Assembly: GCF_021347895.1 (NCBI RefSeq)
Contig: NC_067122.1
Location: forward strand, 33,388,215 to 33,452,214
DNA: 64,000 bases
From: Acanthochromis polyacanthus
Taxonomy: Eukaryota; Chordata; Actinopteri; Pomacentridae
Direction: 5' to 3'
Shown: piece after piece, positions 1 to 11,345 of the stretch
How positions within the stretch are numbered: position 1 is the first letter of the stretch
Layout of the letters: every line of letters starts with the position of its first letter
Notes under the pieces: model-generated
Databases searched by the model: none
What the model was told of the DNA's origin: nothing
Seen by the model: only the letters and a program-made list of their open reading frames with translations
Made by a program: the position numbers and the translations under genes

Positions 1-450
1 CAATATCTGTCAGCTGCTTCAGGAGAGCCCTGAGCCAACCAGGCCTGAAAAGCCTCAGCCTTCAGATTGATGGCTTCCTTCACTGCTGGTGTCCATTAGC
101 AGGTTTTCGGGTTGCCACTGAAACACGCACCAGTCAGTGACCTTCTAACTGCAGCTCTTAATGGAGGCTTTGAACATAGCCCAGCCTTCCCTGGGATGCT
201 GGAGAAATTCTTGCAGAGGTGGGAGTTGAAAACTCAAAGGACAGAGGCCTCTGCCAGATGATCCCAGTTCCCCCTCACTACACATTTGGGTTTACCAGGT
301 CTGTTTGGCAGCCTTCCCATGATCCAATCCCACTCACCACTTTATGGTGCAGATATTATGTAGTCTTGAAATAAATTTCTCTCTCCATCTATTTTTTTAA
401 ATACAGTTTCAAATGTCTGCCACTGCACAGTGGTTATTAGTACTGTCACC
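1..450. other. no recognisable feature
   Basis: Mixed-composition non-coding DNA with no long reading frame, terminal repeat or protein similarity that I can recognise. Confidence 0.5.
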
Positions 451-451
451 T

Positions 452-678
452 CACATCAAAAATGGTCTGGACACATCGTCTCATTCGATGGTTTTTATTT
501 AATTGATTTATACATTGTAGATTAATACTGAACTCATCAGAACTATAAAAGAGTATATGTGGAATTATGTTGTGAACAAAAAGTGTTAATCTTTAGTATT
601 AATCTACAATGTAGAAAATAATACAAATAAACAAAAAGCATTGAATGAGAAGGTGTGTCCAAACCCTTGACTGGTAGT
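452..678. mobile_element. internally deleted Tc1-like element (MITE)
   Basis: The left end carries TGGACACATCGTCTCATTCG and the right end is its inverted counterpart, ending GTGTCCAAACCCTTGACTGG. These are the ends typical of teleost Tc1-like transposons and match the family seen at 17.1-18.3 kb. Arms of about 80 bases enclose only about 60 bases, so the transposase has been lost. The pair of inverted TTAATCTACAATGTAGA-like motifs supports a hairpin layout. It is non-autonomous and would depend on a transposase supplied elsewhere. Exact ends are approximate. Confidence 0.7.
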
Positions 679-865
679 TTATATTACAAAAGTTTTGAGC
701 AAAATTGATGATTTTAATGAATCATGGCTGGATTAGACTAGAACATGAAATGCCCAGCTAAAATGTTCCAGTGAGGCAGGCCACAGAAATGTATCCCTAT
801 TCTCTATTCTGTCTTTGCTGCATCATTAATTAGAGGAGAAAATGAGACTGAGGAGAAAGAACAGA

Positions 866-868
<3 letters not shown>

Positions 869-903
<35 letters not shown>

Positions 904-924
904 CGTGCGTGCGTGCGTGCGTGC

Positions 925-956
<32 letters not shown>

Positions 957-985
957 TGGTGTGAGTGTCCATGTGTGTGTGAGCT
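869..985. repeat. GT / GTGC microsatellite
   Basis: A dinucleotide GT run with a central block of GTGC tetranucleotides, followed by further GT. Any reading frame here (His/Thr repeats on the minus strand) is a translation artefact. Likely polymorphic in length. Confidence 0.95.
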
Positions 986-989
986 TGCT

Positions 990-3190
990 AATAGGTAATA
1001 ATAGATAATATTGATTTTTTTTAAAAAGAAAAGAAGTACTAATAATGTTTTATTTATTAAACATAAATTAAACACATTAGTATTTTTTTTTCCCTTTTTT
1101 GTGTTTTTTAATGTATTTACACTATTTTGAGGAAGGATTATTTTTAGAATTCATTGTTTCTTTTCACGAAAGTAACAGACATTAATATCATATTGGTAGT
1201 TTTACTATGTTCAGATATTTCATGCAATGAACAGATCAGTTATTAAATAAAATAGTCATCTGGTCAATCGATAACAAAAATACTTGTGGTTGCAGTCTTA
1301 AAGTACTTTTGATGTTTTATGATGGAAAAATAACACTTTTCTTCAGGTTTTTGGTGTGACGTTTGCTTGTTTGGTTAAAAGCAATGACAAAACAAAACTT
1401 TACAACATATGGCCACCATATAAACATGAACAACAGGTCTAGATTTGTAAACATGAGTGTCCTGCTAAATGACCAGAACCACAGAATGGAGCTGATTTGG
1501 TGAAGCAAATGTCTGTTCAAATGTGTAATTATCCAAATCAAGTACAACACAAGCTGACATGTATTCAAGACAGACAAAGAAAAGGGAGACATACAGACTT
1601 TGGGTAGTTGTTATCAGAGTTGTGTGCATCAGGATTAACATTCTATGTGTAAAGGGGCCACATACAACATATTCCTGGTATTTGTGATGCAGCCTCTTGA
1701 ATCTCTGGTGGCCAGAATAAAACTGCCGGTGAGTCCTCTGCCTTTGAAAATTCTCTACTCTTTAATGTATGCCAATCATTGTTAAATGCTTTCTAACACC
1801 TACTGTGTTGAAGTCACTACTGACTTGTGAGCATGTACAATTTGTTTTCATTCTCAAGTGTCAAATACCATCATTCTGTCAAAGCTGCTGGATTCAAAGG
1901 GATGCACACAGGGATGCACACATATTCCTTCAATGCGCCAAGTGTGTTAAAATCTGAAAATGACAGACATGCAGGAGCTTTTCACTTTTAAAGCCCTTCA
2001 TATTGAGATTGAAAGGCCTAGTGGTGCTGTTAGTCACATGATGTACTCAGGAGACTGAAGTTAATGGCATGTTGGAGTATTATTGTGTCACTGACTTTTA
2101 TTATATTGTGTACTGAGTCTTATTTTCATTCACTGTTTGGTAAAGTTTAGGCACTAAAATGATTTGGTTAGGCTTAGGGAAAGATCATCGTTTCAGTTAA
2201 AATACACACTTTCTCAACATTAACCGTATGTTACGAGACAAACGTCTTGTTGCTTGAAAAAGGAGCCACCATAACAGCTGAGAACACCTGCTACATACTC
2301 ATAGTGTCTATTTCTGACACAGGCCTATCGGATTACCTGGTGTGAGAATTAGACTAAAGGCAAATATCGTTCAAAAGAATCCTGACCAGCAGCCATATGT
2401 ATCAAGTTATGACAGGAACTGAGCTTCTTTTTATCAAGCCATCATGCTCCTCTAATTCTGCCAATTCCAAAAATAAATGGAAAAATTTTCGTCGTTGCGA
2501 CAGAAACAAACATCTAAAACATCTGTCGCTGACCTTCATTTTACCTCCACAATCAGACTCAAAATATCTCTGCTGAAATAAACAAATCTTAATGTGTGTG
2601 ATGATAATTGGACTTAACGGTAAAGAAGAATAACTGATACTAAACCCATGACTACAAAATATCTTTTAAGCTGTTACTCATAGATAGTAATCTGTTCATT
2701 CTTTTTCATGTTGTGGGGCTTTTCTTACTCCAACAACACTGGATTCCATTTCAATTTCCAACATTCAGCACAAACTCATACTTAATTTCTATGCTCTCTC
2801 TCTTTAAATATATGAGCCTTTCTCCATCTCTGTGTTCTATTTGTCCTCTGACACCATTGGAAGTGGCTTCACTTGCTCTAGTTCTTTCAGGGCAAGAGAG
2901 GAGGGTGGAAATTGCCTTCCTTAATTGAGTTACCTCACATATCTATTCCCTATTCCCATCCGTTCTGATCACCCTCTCTCTCCCACTTCCACTGTCTCTC
3001 TTGCTCCATCACATTATCATTTGACTTGTCAACATATTTAAAGCTGCCTTCTGTTCTCATTTTCACTTGGAATCTGTCTCATCAGAGAATGGAAACCTTC
3101 CATTTCCATCAGAGGGGACCTCATAAACCTGTACATACAAAGCATCCAGAGGAGTGAGCACAATCTCCCACTAAAAAATATGTCCCCGTT
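990..3190. other. AT-rich non-coding DNA
   Basis: About 2.2 kb without recognised genes or terminal repeats. Short reading frames are below what chance produces in AT-rich DNA and show no domain motif. Confidence 0.5.
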
Positions 3191-3197
3191 TGATTGT

Positions 3198-3547
3198 CCA
3201 TCCATCCATCCATTCTCTATACACCGCTTTATCCTCACTAGGGTCATGGGGGGTGCTGGAGTCTATCCCAGCTGACTGAAGGCAGGGGACACCCTGGACA
3301 GGTCACCAGTCTGTCACAGGGCTACATATACAGACAAACACTCACACTCACATTCACACCTACGGACAATTTAGAGTAACCAATTAACCTCAATGTATTT
3401 TTGGACTGTAGGAGGAAGCCGGAGTACCCGGAGAAAACCCACGCATGCACAGGGAGAACATGCAAACTCCATGCAGGGATTTGAACCGGGGATCTTCTTG
3501 CTGCAAGGCGAAAGTGCTAACCACTACGGCACTGTGCAGCTCCCATG
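3198..3547 (-). mobile_element. tRNA-derived SINE with TGGA tail, copy 1
   Basis: Read on the minus strand, it starts with a tRNA-like head (box A-like TAGTGGTTAGC, box B-like GGTTCAAATCC), continues through the body shared with the copy at 10433-10800, and ends in tandem TGGA units. A 7-base target duplication TGATTGT lies at 3191-3197 and 3548-3554. It is nearly full length. Such SINEs are transcribed by RNA polymerase III and mobilised by a partner LINE. I do not assign a family name. Confidence 0.85.
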
Positions 3548-3549
3548 TG

Positions 3550-4335
3550 ATTGTATTGTTTTTTGTTTTTTTCAAAAATTCTATTAATGATTGTCTACTC
3601 CTGGCAAAGGTAAATGTTCCTTGCCTCAGAAACAGCAGACGTCAATGCATTATTTGCCCATTATCCTTTTAGCAGCTGTCCTAAAGCTTTGAGCAAATTA
3701 TACATTCTTCCTAAGCAGATGGGGAAGCTCAATTCATAGAAAATAGTGGTTAATGTACATTTTTTCCTTTTAATGTCTCTTGCTTTCTTTAAATGCTTTC
3801 ATTTTTGCTCATTATATTTGTGCTCTAGTGGTGACATTCCCCTGCATCTTTAATGAGTCAATTAACTGTTGAGTACCTACACTGCTCAGTGGGTGTGCTG
3901 ATGGATGGCTAAACTCATCACAGCAGCTGATTGGTCAAAGAAGTTGAACCTGGTTAAGCAAATTACAATGTCAGTGAATTATCAACAATTACATGCAAAT
4001 GCATTTTGGTGTTCTTTCTAAGAGTTAAGAAATATCCTTGCTATTTTCACACATTTATAAAGCACAGTGTTTTGGTGAGATGTAATATTTTGTCTCCTTG
4101 TTTTTTTAACATTGCACTTTTCATCCACCAGTGAACAACCAGTAGAAACTAGAGACAACTGTTAATACTGACAAATATTCTTACTGTAAACTAATTTTAC
4201 AAGTACATCTCTCATTGTAAAGGGCCAGAGATCATTCCTGCATCATTACTGTATGCAAACAGAAAAGTAAATACAGGAGCAAGTGGATGAGCTTCATCTG
4301 TGTGGCCACTGAACTAATTTGAGAGCAACAAAGCC
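3550..4335. other. no recognisable feature
   Basis: AT-rich non-coding sequence; nothing recognised on either strand. Confidence 0.5.
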
Positions 4336-4340
4336 TGTTA

Positions 4341-5395
4341 TGGCGCTGTCACACTCTAGCGTATAGAGCCAGCGTATGAGGAACGTATCGAATATTTCGA
4401 AAAATTGTTTATACGCACGACTTTTCAGCGTATGCGGTCGATTTTCGGTTAATGACCGTTAGAGTAACGTGAGCCTAGCGTACCGTCAGCGTATGAGTAG
4501 CGTATGCGATGTGATGTGTTTTTGAGTTGGATGTATACCGACGTATGAGTAACGTATATCAGCTTACCTCCGATGTATGAGAAACGTATGAGAAGCGTGA
4601 TGTTGGGACCAACCCTGTCCAGCAGTTCATCATACATTTCTGGAGGCATGCGTAGGAAGTTCCTGAAGACTCTCTGATCTTCATTTCTCAATTCAACCAT
4701 AAGCTGGTCATAAAGGCCAAATTGACGCCGCCTTCCAATCCAAGGTTTCACCCAGATTGCACGTCTCATTCTACGCCTTCTTCTTCTGTGTCTAGCATAC
4801 TCAACTGCCAACTGTAACAAATCTTGGTGATGTTGCAGCACAGCAACCTCCGTCTCTGAACTGCTGGTACAAACTGATGCAGATTTGGAAATGTGAGACT
4901 TTATACACCCCCCATACGCTGGAAATATGCATGTAATACGCATGGGATAAGTTGGCTGTACGCTCGGAACATGTTAGGCATAAGTTGAGTACGTTAGACT
5001 GTTGTTAGGACTACCATCATAACGTTAGACATTATTTAGACACACGTTCATTATATGCTCCTCTAACGCGAGGTTTCCTGACCCACTCAATTTCAACGTA
5101 TGAGAAGCGTACTCGACGTATGAGTAACATACCTTCAGCGTACCTCGAGCGTGTTCAGCGTATGAGGAACGTATGAGGAGCGTAAAATTCATACGTCGGC
5201 ATACGCTGAAAATTTTTGTGCATGTTCAAAAAATTTTGGGCCATCAGCATAGATCAGCGTACACCGACGTACCCCGGCGTAGTCGAAACGTATTCCAGCA
5301 TACCCCTAGCGTGTTTCAGCGTATGTCAGCATATCCCCAAAAAGTCCATACGTTCCTCATACACTGGCTCTATACGCTAGAGTGTGACAGCGCCA
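4341..5395. mobile_element. PIF/Harbinger derivative, non-autonomous
   Basis: Terminal inverted repeats of about 48 bases (TGGCGCTGTCACACTCTAGC at each end) with one mismatch are flanked by the 3-base duplication TTA at 4338-4340 and 5396-5398, the TWA target expected for PIF/Harbinger. Long subterminal regions are packed with CGTATGAG- and AGCGTAC-type motifs. It keeps the start of a Harbinger transposase on the minus strand but has lost the catalytic part and the whole second (MADF) gene that the relative at 45339-48265 retains. The element is therefore an internal deletion derivative. Confidence 0.9.
4449..4943 (-). pseudogene. Harbinger transposase, N-terminal fragment
   Basis: The frame holds an Arg-rich stretch, then WVKPWIGRRRQFG, YDQLMVELRNED and MPPEMYDELLDRVGPNI, the conserved N-terminal block of PIF/Harbinger (HARBI1-like) transposases, which cut and rejoin DNA at element ends. 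The frame runs into terminal repeat sequence after this block, so the DDE catalytic domain is absent. A G6 tract and TATA-like TGTATAAAG at about 4900-4916 (minus strand) lie just upstream of the conserved block and probably form its promoter. The first Met of the conserved region, in the Arg-rich run, is the more likely start than the frame start. Confidence 0.8.
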
Positions 5396-5399
5396 TTAG

Positions 5400-7360
5400 A
5401 GGTTACTTTGGAAATAGAGGCTGAGGATGACTCTGGACCACACAGAAACCTTCACACATTCACCATGTCAGATGAACTAAACTCTCACTCAGTTATTAGG
5501 GCAACATTTGAAATCTTTGTCTGTTGTGGTCCACATTCCCTGCTAATCCAGCCTATATTCTTAATAGTAAAATAAGTAAAAAATAAAATCCCCCCGTCCC
5601 ACCTCACCACTCATTACTCTCCATCTCTTTCTCTTTGTGGTTTGGTGATGAACTGGGCAGCCACATGACAGTCTGTTGCTGCTCTCCCTAACCTCGTGTC
5701 GTTACAGCATTACCATCACGTCCCTTCAATCCTGAGCTAATTATCCTCACATTTAACATTTATCTTAATTACCCCCACGCCCCCTTCCCCCTTTGACTTA
5801 ATTAATGTAATCAATAATTAATTTACATATCTCTTTTTAAAGTAATTATTATTTCATTGCAGCTAATTAACCATGCTAATTAACAGAATGCGTCTGTATC
5901 TCCTCTGTGTATGTCACAGATCAAAGTCATGAAGTGTTTCAACGATTGTTTACAGAATCGCTATCAGCTCCCACCAACTCTTTCTGAAACATTTGTTGTG
6001 TGCTTCTTGTTGGTTTGTTTGTTTGAATAGAAATATTGCACTCTTCCTTTGCATCAGTTAGGAGCTTTAGTTGGGTTATCTTCTGTTTGGTCTCCTTTTC
6101 AGACCTTTCTTTTTATGATTTTCAAGCCACCATTACTTTATCACACCTCTCATTTTTCTGCCATTCAATCATTTCTTCCCTCTCACATGACTTCATGGTT
6201 TGATCTCTCGCTACCCGAGTGTTTCTCTTTGTGTTTTGACATTGACTTGTTTTAGAGAGACAGCACTCATTCCACCTTTGTGCAGTAAACTGAGGAGTAG
6301 AAGAGGAAGGCTTTATTTCAGTTGTTTACTTTGCAATTGTGAGCAAAATGATAATTTATTATTATTATTAATATTAATCAGTTAAATTATGTTGATAAGA
6401 TAACATTTCATGGATTTAAAATCCTGTGTTATAGTTTTACAGACTGTTCTGCAGTGTTCTAGCAGCATAAAAATTTTGAGATGCATTGATCTGAAGACTG
6501 AACTGAACCTCTTAAGTAGTATTTCAGTGTGTTCCCATGCTGAAAGCATGTGTGTTCACCTGCTCAGTATTGGTTTGAATTTGGTGTGATTACTCACCTG
6601 TACTTTACTGCTGGACTGTCCAAACATAAACAGTAAATAAAGCTGGCCTCATGGTGTAGCCAGGCAGTTATCACAGCGATCTGGATAAATACCAGATTTA
6701 TTTTACCTGCTTCATCTGATTTGTTTCAGTTCTCGTGGGAAGACCAGTGTCATTCCTAGCAAATCGAACAAGATCAGCGACAATCTGAAACCTGTTCTTA
6801 GTGTTGTTCCCCTTCTTTAGTTAGTTTGTTGATGAATTTATCAGCCTTAAAACAGTCTGCAGATTTTATTATACTGATTGAACTTATTTATCGAGCAAAA
6901 ATGCTAAGCTTTGTTTCTCAGCCAGAGAACAACAACATTTCATTTTCACTGTTGCTGACTGTTTGAATCCAAAGGGAACTTTTGACTATTGGGCTCTCTG
7001 TTTATTATTTGTAAGATCTCTTTTTTTTATGTGGAGTGCTATGAGATGGTATTTGTTGTGAATTGGTGCTATTTAAATGAAAGTGAATTGGGTTGAAATT
7101 AGTCATACAACTTCCTACCCTGAGCAAATGCTACGAAATACCTCCATTAACAAAGCCTATTACTTCTCATCATGCAAAAAAAGAAAAAAAAAAACAGAAA
7201 GAAACCCAATATAGAAAAGAGGGCATTAGCGTGGTGATGGAATTCACTAAAGTCAAACTCCTTGCAGTTAATAGGACATGCCATTGACACTTTAGAATGA
7301 AATGTCAGCCACACTCCTTGCTTCTTGTGAACGCTGTTTTCTGAAACACCAAACAAACAA
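5400..7360. other. AT-rich non-coding DNA
   Basis: No recognised gene. A short ATT microsatellite occurs near 6355-6375. Reading frames of about 60 codons have no motif. Confidence 0.5.
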
Positions 7361-7530
7361 CCATCCACATTGACACTCACACCTAGAGACAATTTAAAAA
7401 CATCAGTTAACCTCAGCATGTATGTCTTTGGAACATGGAAGTAAATAAGAGCACTTTGGGAAACCCTCACAGAGCACATGCAATCTTCACATAGAAAAAA
7501 GATCCCAGTGAACCCACAAACTTCTTGTTA
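7361..7530 (-). mobile_element. degenerate SINE fragment
   Basis: Order of blocks (CACTCACACCTA, GACAATTTA, GTTAACCTCAGCATGTA, GCACATGCAATCTTCACAT, GATCCCAG) matches the body of the TGGA-tail SINE on the minus strand, with many substitutions. The head and tail are missing or unrecognisable. Confidence 0.55.
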
Positions 7531-7625
7531 CTTCAATTTTTGGTCCCAATTTTTTATTGTTCAACTGTTTTTTTGTTGTTTCGTTTTGCCTTTTTATTTT
7601 TTTTAAATGGGGAAAACAAAAAATA

Positions 7626-8040
7626 CAGGTGCATCTCATATAATTATATTAATTTCAATAACTAAGAAAATGGGGGGTGTATTGTGAAGAGGAGAATGGG
7701 ATGAACCAGACCCAACATTAAGGAAGAGCTGAAGGCAGCTGTCATTACACCACAGCAGTGCAACAGACTGATTACTTCCATGCCATGCCACAGTGCAACA
7801 GTTATTTCAACCAAATTTTGACAAAGCACACATGAACATGCTTTTCAGAGTTGGGATTTTTCTGCACTAAAGCTCCATTTTTGTGTTGATCTTAGGAAAC
7901 AGTCAAGTATTGTGTGATTTATTTTGGGAGGGCTTGATGAGCTGTAAGTTGTGATGATCAAAATGTATAAAATAAATTAAAGTCTTGAAATATTTCAGTT
8001 AATGTATAATGAGTGTAGAATATGAAAACATTTGACCACT
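7626..8040. mobile_element. possible decayed DNA-transposon remnant
   Basis: The motif ACAGGTGCATCTCATATAAT at the left resembles the end of a widespread teleost mariner-type repeat whose termini read CAGGTGCATCTCA. The matching right end is not visible, and the interior has no conserved frame. Low confidence. Confidence 0.3.
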
Positions 8041-8077
8041 TGCCTAATATGTTACTAGTCCTTTATGTACCACTGAT

Positions 8078-8172
8078 ACAGCTCCGACCTGCTGAGGACC
8101 TCTACAGGATCTTTGAAGGTGCCCTGTGGTACCTGCCAGCAAGATGTTTGCAGCAGATCATTTAAATCAAAT
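8078..8172 (-). pseudogene. Tc1-like transposase C-terminal fragment
   Basis: The minus strand reads DLNDLLQTSCWQVPQGTFKD followed by PVEVLSRSEL, matching the extreme C-terminus of the Tc1-like transposase family whose preceding segment is seen at 31220-31510 (PPNSPEP, SDPWRP). It is about 30 codons with no flanking catalytic domain. This is a decayed remnant. Confidence 0.6.
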
Positions 8173-8513
8173 AAGCCACTGATTTATTCCACCACATACT
8201 GTAACCAGTTTATGGTTTGTCTTTACTAAGACCACTGACCAGAGGAACATATGTTGCTGTTTTAAAGATGCTCCCACCAAGTCAACTGGGCATAACAAGC
8301 TGACGACAAAAAACACGTGTCTATTTTATCCCAGACCTTAAAAGGTACTGTTGTTCTGAGGGAATCAACATTATTAATTTAATCTGTGAGTTACTGGAAT
8401 GTGTAGGATAACAGGTGCATGTGGAAAGCCTTTCTACCTAACAGACACAAGGCTTTCATCTTCATTCAAACATCCCTCATTGGCACAGTGACAAGGATGC
8501 CCTGCAAGACAAA

Positions 8514-9060
8514 AGCTGGGTTTCCATTACAGTTTTTCGCAAAATAAAAGCGATATTTCTAAAATTTCGACAAAGTATATTTGCGCTTTGAACGTGTTTC
8601 CATTGAAGCTTGTTCTGGGCAGAAGCATCGTAACTCTCGTAAAATATCATCCCGCGAGATTTCACTGCAGGAAGATGGACGCTTCTATCTCCTTCTAACA
8701 CTCTGCATTCCTCTGCTATTTGCTGTCTAGTATGGCAGTGATGTTTTTTCTCAAGAATAATGGCAAGAAAAGTCTCGGCCTCCTCTTCTGTCCACACGTA
8801 CCGCGCCATGTTTACTCCGAGAGAACTGGTCATGTGACCAGGTACGTCACGTCCGGTGACGTATAATTGCAGAAAAAGTGTTTCCATTGCGCTTTTGCGA
8901 TATTTTTCAATATCGAAACGTCTGAAAAACCACCTCATGAGAGCGTAAAAACTTTTTTGCGATATTTTAGTCCTTTATCGAAATTCAGGTGTTTCCATTA
9001 CCAGTTTTTTATTTCACTATTTACATTTTGCGCATATCTAAGAGTAATGGAAACGCAGCT
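8514..9060. mobile_element. inverted-repeat element with Myb/SANT-like ORF
   Basis: Ends AGCTGGGTTTCCATTACA and (inverted) AGCTGCGTTTCCATTACT match at 16 of 18 positions. The motif TTTCCATT recurs at least five times inside, and short GCGATATTT blocks appear near both ends. A minus-strand frame (about 8808-8650) begins MARYVWTEEEAETFLAIILE, resembling the Myb/SANT-like partner protein of Harbinger-type elements. I could not find a clean target duplication, so the superfamily is uncertain. Probably a non-autonomous derivative. Confidence 0.65.
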
Positions 9061-9120
9061 ACAGATAGACATAAACATAGCTGGTGAGTACATTACTTAA
9101 ACCACAAAATTACAATAATG

Positions 9121-9143
9121 CCTCTCCCCCCCCCCCCCCCCCC

Positions 9144-9174
<31 letters not shown>
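9121..9174. repeat. C-run / TC / AC microsatellite
   Basis: A poly-C run of about 20 bases is followed by TC and then AC dinucleotides. Confidence 0.95.
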
Positions 9175-9179
9175 AACTG

Positions 9180-10415
9180 AGGCTGTGGATGCTGGCACGT
9201 GGCTTGCTAAAGAAGTCTGTGGGGTACAGCCAAAAGCAGGCTGAATTTAATGACATGGAGGACAATTATTATGTATTCCATGGAGACCAACACTAATTTA
9301 ATAAGTTACGCATTTGGTCGGTGTGCCTTTCCTCCAGCCTCATCAGTGAGAGGCTTTCAGAGGGACTACCACCACACTCATTTTTTCCCCATCTCTCTCT
9401 CCATTTCTCCATTATGATAAGCTGTGGCTTAATTAATTTAATAAGGTCAGGAGTTATTACCACCTTCACTGCACACACTTTATTACCAGGAAACCTAACC
9501 TCCATTATGAATTCTTTGTCAGGCACATATTTTAGAAGACTTTGCTCTCAGGTCTTCTTTGGTGCGCAGCGATGCAAACAGCAGTGTGGCAAAAGAGAGA
9601 AAGTGATTCATTTTGTAGCTGAAGACAGGTAAAACATAATATATATGATACCACACAATACTGTGTGCTAAATTATTGGCTTCAACACTATGTTTCACCA
9701 AAATAAATTGTACTGTTAATTACATTTAGATTTTAAAGGTTTAAAACTTTAAATTATAAGAGTAGACAAGTAACATTGATAACACATTAATGGCTACAAA
9801 GTATTAGCATCAATGGAAGATGTTCATAAAAGTAAACCCTAGAGAATGTCAACAGTTGTATTATTTTGTGAATATATACAGTATGTACAAATTGTGCTGA
9901 TTACGCTATGTATATGTATATGTACTGTATTGTAGACTGAGGCCTCGGGTGTCCCATTAGCACTTACAAAGGAGAATGGACTTTTTCCTAATAGTAAATG
10001 TATTACACTGACCTCAAAACAGAAATAACACCAAAAATAATAAAGACAGTGTTACTTCACTTCTATCTAATTAGACATTTTAACTTAAAGACTTTATATT
10101 TAAACAAGAAAAATTTATTTCAGTTTCAGGAGATTTGTGTGACTTCATAATTCACTTCAATTTTAAGACTAGATGGGAAGTAGAGTGCAGCAGACAGAAT
10201 TGAACGACTCACAAAATAGTGTTTGATGTCCCTAAAAACTTAAGATGCTAAGTTTAACTCTGTTGCATTGAATATCCACAATCAAATTGCAACAAGATGG
10301 TGGTGTGCACAGATGCAGCAGCTTTTAGTTGTGCACATCCCACCTGGAGTTGACACAATCTTCTGATCAGACGTCCATAGCATACTGAGTTAGTTATGGA
10401 TGACTTTTTGCACTC
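9180..10415. other. non-coding DNA, no feature recognised
   Basis: AT-rich sequence without terminal repeats or conserved frames. The paired frames near 9293-9632 lie on opposite strands of the same bases and show no domain motif. Confidence 0.45.
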
Positions 10416-10432
10416 GCATAATATGCCAGAGG

Positions 10433-10800
10433 GGCTGCACAGTGGTCTAGTGGTTAGCACTTTCGCCTTGCAGCAAGGACATCCCCGGTTCAAATCCCGG
10501 CCTGGGCCTGGGATCTTTCTGCATGGAGTTTGCATGTTCTCCCTGTGCATGCGTGGGTTTTCTCCGGGTACTCCGGCTTCCTCCCACAGTCCAAAAACAT
10601 GCTGAGGTTAATTAGTAACTCTAAATTGTCCGTAGGTGTGAATGTGAGTGTGATTGTGTGTCTGTATATGTAGCCCTGTGACAGACTGGTGACCTGTCCA
10701 GGGTGTCCCCTGCCTTCACCAGAGTCAGCTGGGATAGACTCCAGCACCCCCTGCGACCCTAATGAGGATAAAGCGGTGTATAGAGAATGGATGGATGGAT
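10433..10800 (+). mobile_element. tRNA-derived SINE with TGGA tail, copy 2 (full length)
   Basis: The best copy in the window. The head is GGGCTGCACAGTGGTCTAGT, box A region TAGTGGTTAGCAC, box B GGTTCAAATCCCG, then a body of about 300 bases and a TGGA tail. The target duplication AATATGCCAGAGG is exact at 10420-10432 and 10801-10813, fixing both ends. It is inserted at the edge of a decayed Tc1-like element. Transcription would be by RNA polymerase III from the internal boxes. Confidence 0.95.
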
Positions 10801-11345
10801 AATATGCCAGAGGACATAACCAGTTTGCTGTGGCAGGATTTCCCTGTACTTTGCTGTATTCATTTTACCTTCTACATTTATAAGCCTTCCAAGTCCTGTT
10901 GCAGAGAGGCATTTCCACATTGTGATGCTGCTGCCACCATGCTTCACAGAGGGGGTGATGTGCTTGTGATGATGTGCAGTGGTGTCTGTTAAACATAGTA
11001 TCAGGTCTGAATGGCCAAAAAGGTAAATCATCAGACAAAAGAATCTTCTTCCAGTTGACTATAGAGTTCCCCACATGCTCTTCGGCTAACGCTAGCCGAG
11101 ATCTAATATGAGTTAACATACTATTATACAGTATCCTTTTCACAGAGTTACTTGGAGTGTTCTTTTGTCTCCATAATATATTTTTAGCCAGGTGTACTGA
11201 TTCACCAATGACTGGATATTTCAGACACAGTCACTGCACTCTTTCAATCTTTCTTTCACTAATTAGGGAACTTCTTGGACAAATTGGTTGCACCTGTGTT
11301 GAATTAAGTGAGTCACTTCATGGTTCGTGTCCATAAAAATTGGTC
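10801..11345 (-). pseudogene. Tc1-like transposase remnant
   Basis: Two overlapping minus-strand frames together cover the middle of a Tc1-like DDE transposase: one holds WKKILLSDDLPFWPF (the second-Asp region, normally SDE), the other VKHGG, TMWKCLSATG and NVEGKMNTAKYREIL. The change of frame near 10990 and stop codons show it is dead. The N-terminal helix-turn-helix half is not recognisable. The SINE at 10433 is inserted at its edge. Confidence 0.75.

Noticed and set aside
830..1075. 81-codon frame with His/Thr repeats
   Set aside because: Translation of the GT microsatellite.
7147..7479. 110-codon minus-strand frame
   Set aside because: Crosses a degenerate SINE and a poly-A stretch; no conserved motif.
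10433..10520. tRNA gene
   Set aside because: Box A and box B are present, but the sequence continues into the SINE body and the fold lacks intact stems; it is a SINE head.
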